Shown one piece after another: positions 7,322 through 13,179 of a stretch of 13,179 bases of DNA. The stretch comes from JAWLFY01 sp964462125 (GTDB lineage: Bacteria > Planctomycetota > Planctomycetia > Pirellulales > Pirellulaceae): the NCBI GenBank assembly GCA_964462125.1, contig CAYWXT010000155.1, forward strand, positions 1-13,179. Reading direction: 5' to 3'. The position numbers were made by a program, and so were the translations under genes. The notes under the pieces were generated by a model that saw only the letters and a list, made by a program, of their open reading frames with translations, made no database searches and was not told the DNA's origin. Position 1 is the stretch's first letter. The number at the start of each line of letters is the position of its first letter.

Positions 7322-8074
7322 ATGAGTCAGTCCGATCTCGTCGGCAACCCTCCGGGCGCTGCGTCCATCGATGCTCGCCGCTTGGTCGTGGTCCAGGACG
7401 AGTTTCAGGCGTGTCCCTATCGCGAGGGCCAAACGGCCCGGATGCCGCTGCAATTGCCGATCGGAAATGTCAGCTCCACCATCACCGATCAGCTGCTCGC
7501 CGACGGCTTTCGCCGCAGTGGGGATTTCCTCTACCAGGCGCGGTGCCCGGTCTGCCAGGCGTGCGAGCCGACGCGGCTCGAGGTGACCACGTTCCGGCTT
7601 AGCGGCTCAATGCGGCGGGTCTTGCGGCGCGGCGATCGAGATCTGGTGTGCCGCTGGGGCCAGCCAACCGCCGACCGCCAGCGCGTCGCGATGTTCAATC
7701 GGCACCGAAAGTCACGAGGCTTGGGGCGGGACGAACGGGACATTGACGCCGCCGCTTATCGCGCCTTCTTGGTCGATTCCTGTTGCGACACGCGAGAACT
7801 TGCCGTCGAGTGGCAGGGGCGGTTGATTGCGGTCGCGATCGTCGACTTCGGCCGCGAGAGTATGTCCGCCGTCTACACCCACTTCGACCCCGGCGCAGCA
7901 CGGTACAGCCTGGGGACGTATGCAATCCTCAAACAGATCGAAGCGGCTCAGCAGCAACAGCGGAAACTGCTCTACCTGGGCATGCACGTCGCCGATAACC
8001 GGCATCTGAACTACAAGGCCCGCTTCACCCCGCAGCAGCGTTTGATCGATGGCCAGTGGGTGGACTTCCCGTAG
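7322..8074 (+). CDS. bpt: Aminoacyl-tRNA protein transferase (Bpt/Ate type)
   Basis: This cytoplasmic enzyme type moves an amino acid from charged tRNA onto the N-terminus of proteins, marking them for the N-degron pathway (ClpS/ClpAP in bacteria). Bacterial Bpt adds Leu to Asp or Glu N-termini; eukaryotic ATE1 adds Arg. The 250-residue length suits the bacterial family. Visible motifs are CPYREGQTARM (31-41), the cysteine cluster ARCPVCQACEPTRLEV (Cys75, Cys78, Cys81), FDP (188-190), SLGTYAILKQIE (196-207) and YLG...YKARF near the C-terminus. These are the family's conserved N- and C-terminal halves. The sequence alone does not tell whether Leu or Arg is donated; Leu is inferred from the bacterial context. 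No Shine-Dalgarno is evident at ATG 7322. It converges with the methyltransferase gene across a 100-bp gap holding a tandem repeat. No clpS or clpA is in view. Confidence 0.87.
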   Translation: MSQSDLVGNPPGAASIDARRLVVVQDEFQACPYREGQTARMPLQLPIGNVSSTITDQLLADGFRRSGDFLYQARCPVCQACEPTRLEVTTFRLSGSMRRVLRRGDRDLVCRWGQPTADRQRVAMFNRHRKSRGLGRDERDIDAAAYRAFLVDSCCDTRELAVEWQGRLIAVAIVDFGRESMSAVYTHFDPGAARYSLGTYAILKQIEAAQQQQRKLLYLGMHVADNRHLNYKARFTPQQRLIDGQWVDFP

Positions 8075-8090
8075 GATCGGTGAACGCCCC

Positions 8091-8150
8091 GTCTGCTGCG
8101 GCGTTACGCCGTCTGCTGCGGCGTTACGCTGTCTGCTGCGGCATTACGCG
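8091..8150 (+). repeat. Three-copy 20-bp tandem array between bpt and the methyltransferase
   Basis: GTCTGCTGCGGCGTTACGCC occurs three times in direct tandem (8091-8110, 8111-8130, 8131-8150). The second copy differs at the last base; the third differs at one inner base and the last. Each copy can form a small hairpin around TTA (GGCG/CGCC, extendable in the first copy). It starts 17 bp past the bpt stop and ends 25 bp before the stop of the convergent methyltransferase gene, so it may affect both 3' ends. Confidence 0.92.
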
Positions 8151-8174
8151 GCCGCGGAAGTGGCACCTGGGGGG

Positions 8175-8843
8175 TCAGCCATCGCTCTTGTCCGCATCGA
8201 CCGTCGCTTTGAGGACGGTGAACAGCGACAACGGATTCGATTTGTAGCGGTTGTCCAAGCGGAGGGGGAATTCCCGCATGATTTCGTCGAGCTCCAAATC
8301 GGTTCGCCACCCAAGCCGCTTGGTCAGGTTACCGGCGGAGTCGATGAACTTTGCGATGAGCGGGTTCTCGCTGCGAAAGTGATTGATGAGCAGGATCTTG
8401 CCGCCGGGACGGCAGACCCGGACCATTTCGCGCATCATCGCGCGGGGGTCGGACACAACGCTGATCGTATGGAATGAGGTGACGTAGTCGAAGCTCGAAT
8501 CAGCAAACGTCAGATGCTCTGCGTTCATCGCCTCGACGTCACAGTGATCCCAGCCGTTGCGCCGCAGCCGGTCCCGCGCGTCGGACAGCATCGCTTCGGA
8601 GAGGTCGACACCGGTAATCGACGCATGCGAGGGATAACAATCGAGTGATAGCCCTGTCCCGACTCCAACTTCGAGCACCTCGGCGTGCGGCGGGATTTCG
8701 AGCGATTTGACGGTTTCATGAATTCGTCGGCGGGCAACCGCTGGCCAGACGAGCCGGTATGCAGGAATCAGATCGCGATACAGACGACTGCTGTGCGGCT
8801 GAGGATCTCGCTTTTTCTTCGGACGAACGGTCGTACTACCCAT
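8175..8843 (-). CDS. pmtA: SAM-dependent methyltransferase, PmtA-like (phosphatidylethanolamine N-methyltransferase)
   Basis: The 222-residue product is a class I methyltransferase: motif I VLEVGVGTGLSL (56-67), the acidic residue of motif II (GVD, Asp80), then SFDYV (117-121), RVCRPGGKILLINHF (142-156) and LGWR (177-180). The NHF motif followed by a LGW stretch is what I recall from Rhodobacter-type PmtA, which methylates phosphatidylethanolamine stepwise to phosphatidylcholine using S-adenosylmethionine at the membrane face. It lies 139 bp downstream of pssA and psd on the same strand, the enzymes that make its presumed substrate, and this supports the call strongly. A basic N-terminus (PKKKR) could aid membrane binding. 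It could instead be a UbiE/menaquinone-type methyltransferase. ATG 8843 is the first in-frame start; the purine-rich AAAAGG upstream is rather far away. It is probably co-transcribed with pssA or driven by the promoter candidate at 8891-8920. Confidence 0.75.
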   Translation of the reverse strand: MGSTTVRPKKKRDPQPHSSRLYRDLIPAYRLVWPAVARRRIHETVKSLEIPPHAEVLEVGVGTGLSLDCYPSHASITGVDLSEAMLSDARDRLRRNGWDHCDVEAMNAEHLTFADSSFDYVTSFHTISVVSDPRAMMREMVRVCRPGGKILLINHFRSENPLIAKFIDSAGNLTKRLGWRTDLELDEIMREFPLRLDNRYKSNPLSLFTVLKATVDADKSDG

Positions 8844-8890
8844 CGATCATGATGCCTTTTCGGGCTGACTTTCAATCAGACAGCGAGTGC

Positions 8891-8920
8891 AAATTACCCG
8901 GCGAAGTCGCGTTGAATCAA
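8891..8920 (-). promoter_or_regulatory. Candidate promoter of the PmtA-like gene
   Basis: On the minus strand TTGATT (8915-8920), an 18-bp spacer and TAATTT (8891-8896) lie in the 139-bp gap after pssA. A start near 8885 gives a leader of about 40 nt. It would let the methyltransferase be expressed separately from psd and pssA. Confidence 0.45.
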
Positions 8921-8982
8921 GCCGCGGCGGGGCGAGCGGAGTGATTCCGGCCGATATGTTACCTCCCGGTGACAAAACCCCT

Positions 8983-10062
8983 TCAACTCTCCCGTTCCGT
9001 CGTCGCGTCGGCGGTAACAGGGTCCCTCACGCGGCCGGGTGACTTGCCCCTTGCTCGGTTCGCTTCCAAGCTCCTCTCGGGATCCTCGAGCGGTCGCGGT
9101 CGAAATCCACTCCGGATCGGCGCGGCGAAGGCGTAATAGCAGAAGAACACCGGGAGGGCGACCCAATGGAGTAGGAAGACGCCGACAACCGCGAACATCG
9201 CCTGGCCGATCTGGTGGGGCGGCCGGCGCCCGCGGACCCACTGCTGCAGTATGTGCGGGTATTGGAACCGGGAGACCATCAGGTAGGCCAGCACGAGTGC
9301 CAGGACAGGGACAAAGTAGTGGGACGCTTGGAGCATCCAACCGGCCACGTCATGGATCAGCCCCGGGTAGGAATCGGCGGTGGCAAAATCAGCCAAGTTG
9401 GGCATGGCGATGGCGAAGGCGGCGAGGGTTCCGGCCGCGGCAGGGCTGGGGAGGCCATCGAAGCCTTGATGGGAATCCGATTCGGTCGTTTCCACGTTGA
9501 ACCGTGCCAGCCGGATCAGGACACAGAGGGTGAACAGGACACCGATTGCCCAGGTCAGCCGCTGGGGGAGGACATCGCTGATCCGCCAGATGATCACCGC
9601 CGGGGCGGTCCCGAACGTAATCGCGTCGCACAGGCTGTCGAGTTCCGCCCCGAACTGGCTGGCTTGGCCGGTCAGCCGTGCTGCCGAGCCGTCCAGGGCG
9701 TCAAACAACATGCCGGCGAAGATCAGCAAACCGGCGGCGAACAGTTTTTGCTCCTCGGGCCACGGCAGCGCGCTGCTGATGGCGATTGCGATCGCGGCCA
9801 GCCCGCAGACGCCGTTGCCGAGGGTCAGCATGGTGGGCAACACGGCGAGGGTGATCCGCCGGCGGCGCCGCCGGCGCCGGCGTTTCCATCGCCCTGGCGG
9901 CGACGGCCCCTCGCCTCGGAGATCCTCCCGTCGGCCGTGCGGGCCTGCCTGGGCATCGTTCGAGTCGTCGATCGGGTCGTCCGGGGCGAACCTCTCACCG
10001 CCATCGCCCAACGGCTCCCGGTCTTCGGGGTCGGAAAACAAATCGTGCGTCAGTTCGCTCAT
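8983..10062 (-). CDS. pssA: CDP-diacylglycerol-serine O-phosphatidyltransferase
   Basis: PssA joins serine to CDP-diacylglycerol, giving phosphatidylserine and CMP, in the cytoplasmic membrane. The CDP-alcohol phosphotransferase signature D-G-x2-A-R-x8-G-x3-D-x3-D is complete (Asp124, Gly125, Ala128, Arg129, Gly138, Asp142, Asp146). LARFNVET and GLPSPAAAGT are typical of the integral-membrane (Bacillus-type) PssA. Several hydrophobic segments lie between about 70 and 315. With ATG 10062 the product has 359 residues; an in-frame TTG at 10080 would add six. An unusual acidic, proline-containing N-terminal region of about 55 residues ends in nine arginines after a lysine (60-69), immediately before the first membrane span. 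The C-terminal 40 residues are charged and probably disordered. Psd lies 36 bp upstream on the same strand, so both are likely one transcript. Confidence 0.93.
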   Translation of the reverse strand: MSELTHDLFSDPEDREPLGDGGERFAPDDPIDDSNDAQAGPHGRREDLRGEGPSPPGRWKRRRRRRRRRITLAVLPTMLTLGNGVCGLAAIAIAISSALPWPEEQKLFAAGLLIFAGMLFDALDGSAARLTGQASQFGAELDSLCDAITFGTAPAVIIWRISDVLPQRLTWAIGVLFTLCVLIRLARFNVETTESDSHQGFDGLPSPAAAGTLAAFAIAMPNLADFATADSYPGLIHDVAGWMLQASHYFVPVLALVLAYLMVSRFQYPHILQQWVRGRRPPHQIGQAMFAVVGVFLLHWVALPVFFCYYAFAAPIRSGFRPRPLEDPERSLEANRARGKSPGRVRDPVTADATTERES

Positions 10063-10098
10063 CGTGATTCGATCCGCCAAGGTTGCGGCGGGGGTGGG

Positions 10099-11214
10099 TT
10101 ATGCGTTCGCGGCCGGCGGGTGATCTGCCGAGGATGGGCTGCCGATTGCGAGCCGGTATTTGGCCAGCGGCGTGCTCCCCGCCCAGACCCGATCCCCGAT
10201 CTGGGCGCCGATCTCCAACGTGCCGTTGTCCGGGATCAACAGCTCAGTACGAGACCCTAGCTTAATCATGCCGTACATCTCCCCGCGGCTAAGCACGTCC
10301 CCGGGGCGGACCCAGCAGACGATGCGGCGGGCAAACTGGCCGGTGATTTGGCGGACCCGGAATCGTCGCCCTGGCGATTCAGTGTCATCGAGCAGGAGGT
10401 CCAGGTTTTCGTTCTCGCGGGCCGATTCGGGCCGCAGCGCGTTGAGGAACTTGCCGGGGCGGTAGCGGACGGCGACGACCCGTCCCGGCAAGGCAACCCG
10501 GTTGGCATGCACGTTGAATATCGACAGAAAAATCCCGAATTGGAGGCAGCGGCCCAGCTCCGGATCGTCCACCCGATCGATTTGGACCAGCTTGCCGTCG
10601 GCAGGTGAAACGACTGTCCCCAAGCTGTCAGGAACCTCCCGCGTGGGATCGCGAAAGAACCACACGATCAAGCCAGCGACGATCAGCAGGGGCAGCGCCA
10701 GCGGCCACCAGAACCAGCCCGCGACCGCGGCGAGTCCCACCGCAGCGGACCCGAGCAAAATCAGTTCCGCCAAGCCGGCCCGGACGAAAGGGAGGCTCTC
10801 CCGCCAGGCGAACGGGTCGTCCGCGTCGGCCCACCAGTAGCTATCCTGGTTCCGGTAATACTTCAGGTCACGGGGGTCGACCGGGTCAAACGGCAACGTT
10901 CCCCGCTGGCCGTGCCGGGTGGCCAACATCCGCTGGACGTAGCCGCGGCGGAAGCTCCGCAGGTAGCGGCGGCGGAGGGCTCCCCAGGCAAGTTCGATCG
11001 ACATCACGACACCCCCGCCCGGCTGGATCGTCGTCAGGCGGGGATCCATGGCGGGATCCCCCGGCCGGTGGCGGGCAGAAACCGGCTCCGCTGGCGACGC
11101 GGTTGGACGGGACGACGCCGAGGCGGCCGCCTGATTGTCCGCCGCCTGATCGTTCGCGGAATGATTGTCCGCGAGCGGGTCGTCGCGTCGGTTGGCTTGC
11201 GTTGGCGTGCTCAT
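10099..11214 (-). CDS. psd: Phosphatidylserine decarboxylase proenzyme, with N-terminal extension
   Basis: Psd decarboxylates phosphatidylserine to phosphatidylethanolamine using a pyruvoyl group made by self-cleavage of the chain. The 371-residue product has FFRDPTR (186-192), SPADG (203-207, Asp206), IFNVHANR (His236 in it) and the cleavage site GMIKLGSRTELLIP, where the Gly320-Ser321 bond would break and Ser321 become pyruvoyl. LGSR in place of the classical LGST is the form I associate with the short, archaeal-type Psd. Two adjacent hydrophobic stretches (about 147-185) precede the catalytic part. The first 140 residues are extra compared with short Psd proteins of about 210-230 residues: a low-complexity Ala/Ser/Asp-rich tail (1-55), then a basic, aromatic stretch with WW pairs. 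ATG 11214 follows GAAGG closely; TTG 11223 is less likely. An internal start near residue 71 (MSIELAW) is possible. It is the first gene of the psd-pssA pair. Confidence 0.92.
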   Translation of the reverse strand: MSTPTQANRRDDPLADNHSANDQAADNQAAASASSRPTASPAEPVSARHRPGDPAMDPRLTTIQPGGGVVMSIELAWGALRRRYLRSFRRGYVQRMLATRHGQRGTLPFDPVDPRDLKYYRNQDSYWWADADDPFAWRESLPFVRAGLAELILLGSAAVGLAAVAGWFWWPLALPLLIVAGLIVWFFRDPTREVPDSLGTVVSPADGKLVQIDRVDDPELGRCLQFGIFLSIFNVHANRVALPGRVVAVRYRPGKFLNALRPESARENENLDLLLDDTESPGRRFRVRQITGQFARRIVCWVRPGDVLSRGEMYGMIKLGSRTELLIPDNGTLEIGAQIGDRVWAGSTPLAKYRLAIGSPSSADHPPAANA

Positions 11215-11309
11215 AACCTTCAAGCCTATCGGCTATAACGGATCGCTGTCGATACGCAACGGTTCCAACCCTGGATCCAGCCACCCCCGATTGGCGAGAG
11301 TGTTCCTCG
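11215..11309. promoter_or_regulatory. Divergent control region between psd and nadB
   Basis: The 95-bp gap between the two divergent starts must hold both promoters unless they lie within the genes. CTATAAC/GTTATAG (around 11233-11239) provides a -10-like hexamer on each strand: TATAGC towards psd, with TTGCGT 16 bp upstream on that strand, and TATAAC towards nadB, without a good -35. A perfect 10-bp palindrome CTGGATCCAG lies at 11271-11280. No known operator (for example NrtR or NiaR) was recognised. Confidence 0.35.
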
Positions 11310-12998
11310 ATGATGACCCCCCGTTACCTATTGCCGTTCGATTCCCGCCGGGCGCTGCACCGGTTCACCGACGTGTTGGTCATCGGTGGCGGGCTCGCCG
11401 GGCTGCGGGCCGCCAACGCGGTTTCGCCGAACCAATCGGTGTTGGTCGTAACCAAAGACGAGTTGCGGGAGTCCAACAGCAACTACGCCCAGGGCGGGAT
11501 CGCGGGGGTGCTCGATCCCGACGACTGTTTCGAATCCCACGTCAACGACACCCTGGTCGCCGGAGGGAACCTGTGTGACCGCGGCGTGGTGGAGATGGTG
11601 GTACGGGAAGGCCCACGCCGGATCGAGGAACTGGTTCGCTGGGGGACGCGGTTCGATGAGGAACAGGGGGAACTCGCCCTCGGCCGCGAAGGCGGGCACA
11701 GCTATGAGCGGATCGTGCATGCCTTTGGCGACGCGACCGGTCGGGAGATCATGCGTGCGGTCATCGGCCGGACGCGGGAGATGCCGAACATCGATATTTG
11801 GGAGAACACCTTCACGCTCGATCTGTTGACCTACGAGGGGCGTTGCCGAGGGGCGGTGATCGTCGGCAGCGACGGCCGGCCGTTGATGGTGTGGGCCAAG
11901 GAGACGATTCTTTGCACCGGCGGGACGGGCCAGGTTTATCGCGAGTCGACCAACCCCCCCGTGGCGACCGGCGATGGCGTGGCCGCTGCCTACCGGGCGG
12001 GCGTCGAACTCCGCGACATGGAATTCGTCCAGTTTCATCCCACGGTGTTGTATATCGCTGGTTCGTCGCGGTCGCTGATCACCGAAGCGATCCGCGGCGA
12101 GGGGGCTCACCTGGTCGACAGCAGCGGGCACCGGTTCATGCCGGAGTTCGATTCCCGGGCGGAGTTGGCCCCGCGGGATATCGTCAGTCAGTCGATCGTG
12201 CGCCAGATGGAGCAGACGAAGCACCCCAGTGTTTACTTGGATCTGTCGCACCTTGATCCCGACCGGGTTCGGAGCCGGTTTCCCGGGATCGCCGAGGTGT
12301 GCGGCAAGTTTGGTTTGGATATCACCAGCGATCGCATTCCGGTGCGTCCCGGGGCGCACTACATGATCGGCGGTGTCACGGTGGATCGCCAGGGCCGGAC
12401 GAGTCTGCCGGGATTGTGGGCCGCCGGGGAGGTGACCAGCAGCGGGTTGCACGGTGCCAACCGACTGGCGAGCAACAGCTTGTTGGAGGGACTCGTGTAT
12501 GGAGTTCTCGCCGGTGAAGCCGCTTCCCGTTCGGCCGCCGAGGGGCCGCACAAGATGATCGCGACCCGGATCCAGCACGCCGCCGAACCGCGTGAGGAGG
12601 CGTTCGACGTCGCCGACGTGCGGGTTTCCCTGAAGAGTTTGATGGGACGTCGTGTCGGGGTCCAACGCGATGCCGCCGGTCTCCGCGAGGCGGCGGAATC
12701 GATTCGTTCGTTTGCCTCCTACGTGATGTCCCGCCCGTTCCACACCGTGGAGGGTTGGGAGCTGCAGAACCTGCTCGCCCTGGCCGGCTGTATCGTCTCC
12801 TCGGCGTTGGTGCGCGCCGAGTCTCGCGGGGTCCATCTCCGGCAAGATTTTCCCCGTCCCGATGACGGGCAGTGGCGTCGGCACTTGACGATGCAGGTCG
12901 ACGTCAACGGTGGTCATCCTCAACTTGGCCCGGTGTTGGCGGATCCCTTGGGACCGGGACCTGAGGTGGCCCCGGCCGCCTCGGCTGATCGGCTCTGA
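11310..12998 (+). CDS. nadB: L-aspartate oxidase (NAD synthesis)
   Basis: NadB oxidises L-aspartate to iminoaspartate with FAD; NadA then makes quinolinate for NAD. The 562-residue product has the FAD loop VIGGGLAGL (24-32), SNSNYAQGGIAGV (55-67), GREGGHSYERIVHAFGDATG (125-144) and FVQFHPT with His243. It also has TEAIRGEGA, ELAPRDIVSQSI with Arg289, HYMIGG with His350, and GLHGANRLASNSLLEG with Arg385. These match the residues that bind the substrate's carboxylates and FAD in E. coli NadB. REGGHS and the Asn-rich loop favour NadB over the related succinate and fumarate dehydrogenase flavoproteins, and no iron-sulfur or membrane subunit gene is adjacent. The length is slightly above the usual 530-540 because of a proline-rich tail. 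ATG 11310 is followed at once by a second ATG. nadA and nadC are not in the window. Confidence 0.96.
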   Translation: MMTPRYLLPFDSRRALHRFTDVLVIGGGLAGLRAANAVSPNQSVLVVTKDELRESNSNYAQGGIAGVLDPDDCFESHVNDTLVAGGNLCDRGVVEMVVREGPRRIEELVRWGTRFDEEQGELALGREGGHSYERIVHAFGDATGREIMRAVIGRTREMPNIDIWENTFTLDLLTYEGRCRGAVIVGSDGRPLMVWAKETILCTGGTGQVYRESTNPPVATGDGVAAAYRAGVELRDMEFVQFHPTVLYIAGSSRSLITEAIRGEGAHLVDSSGHRFMPEFDSRAELAPRDIVSQSIVRQMEQTKHPSVYLDLSHLDPDRVRSRFPGIAEVCGKFGLDITSDRIPVRPGAHYMIGGVTVDRQGRTSLPGLWAAGEVTSSGLHGANRLASNSLLEGLVYGVLAGEAASRSAAEGPHKMIATRIQHAAEPREEAFDVADVRVSLKSLMGRRVGVQRDAAGLREAAESIRSFASYVMSRPFHTVEGWELQNLLALAGCIVSSALVRAESRGVHLRQDFPRPDDGQWRRHLTMQVDVNGGHPQLGPVLADPLGPGPEVAPAASADRL

Positions 12999-13094
12999 AA
13001 GTCTCGCCGGAAACCGCCTGACCCTCACTCCCCGCACTCGAGTTTCGACGCGCGGTCTATAGACGCTGGCAGCCTGGGCTACTGCCGTGCGCTG
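12999..13094. other. 3' flank of nadB with small palindromes
   Basis: No gene is seen. GTCTATAGAC (13055-13064) is a perfect 10-bp palindrome. GGCAG and CTGCC a little further on can pair around a nine-base loop. Neither is followed by a T-tract. The tandem array begins directly after. Confidence 0.4.
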
Positions 13095-13179
13095 CCTCGC
13101 GTCGCGGTATTGGGCCTCGCGTCGCGGTATTGGGCTTCGCGTCGCGGTATTGGGCCTCGCGTCGCGGTATTGGGCCTCG
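13095..13179 (+). repeat. 20-bp tandem array downstream of nadB (continues past the window)
   Basis: CCTCGCGTCGCGGTATTGGG is present in four direct copies (13095-13114, 13115-13134, 13135-13154, 13155-13174), and a fifth begins at 13175 and is cut by the window edge. The third copy has T in place of C at its second base. There are no spacers between copies. In another phase the unit reads TTGGGCYTCGCGTCGCGGTA, sharing its first half with the 18-bp array at 1384-1419. Confidence 0.93.

Noticed and set aside
9214..10260. 348-codon open frame opposite pssA
   Set aside because: It covers a complete CDP-alcohol phosphotransferase signature on the other strand and crosses the psd-pssA junction; its composition is typical of antisense GC-rich frames.
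11328..13037. 569-codon open frame opposite nadB
   Set aside because: nadB on the plus strand has all family motifs; this frame is its antisense shadow with no recognisable domain.
13095..13179. CRISPR array at the right edge
   Set aside because: The 20-bp units are directly adjacent, with no spacers between them, and no cas gene is in the window.

Overview
The window is GC-rich bacterial DNA that looks planctomycete, probably of the Rhodopirellula/Pirellula/Blastopirellula group. Three things suggest this. The 23S rRNA gene is unlinked from any 16S gene. One secreted protein resembles DUF1598, a family I know only from planctomycetes. Shine-Dalgarno signals are weak or absent at most starts. 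The phylum call is inference, since no marker protein was searched.

Left end (1-1751, all minus strand): the 5' part of a 23S rRNA gene (about 429 nt, running off the left edge) is preceded by about 1.06 kb of spacer and then by tRNA-Ala(UGC) and tRNA-Ile(GAU). This is the usual Ile-Ala spacer order, but no 16S gene lies upstream of tRNA-Ile. The tRNA pair has its own promoter (TTGACA-16-TAGACT) and a strong intrinsic terminator. The 23S gene has two promoter candidates inside the spacer, followed by a boxA-like antitermination site. The old rrn operon therefore appears to be split into separate transcription units.

Middle (1942-8074): a plus-strand secreted thioredoxin-like protein with Ca-loop-like and TPR-like parts converges on minus-strand gnd (6-phosphogluconate dehydrogenase). 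Divergent from gnd is a secreted DUF1598-type protein, then bpt (aminoacyl-tRNA protein transferase of the N-degron pathway) on the plus strand.

Right part (8175-11214, minus strand): transcription order is psd (phosphatidylserine decarboxylase), pssA (phosphatidylserine synthase) and a PmtA-like phospholipid N-methyltransferase. Together they could convert CDP-diacylglycerol to phosphatidylserine, phosphatidylethanolamine and then methylated lipids including phosphatidylcholine. Divergent from psd is nadB (L-aspartate oxidase, first step of NAD synthesis).

Short tandem arrays with an 18-20 bp period lie just past the ends of three transcription units: the tRNA operon, bpt and nadB. Two of them share the core TTGGG(G)C(T/C)TCGCGT, read in the same direction as the transcript that ends there. 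With the split rRNA locus, this is the most interesting non-coding signal in the window.
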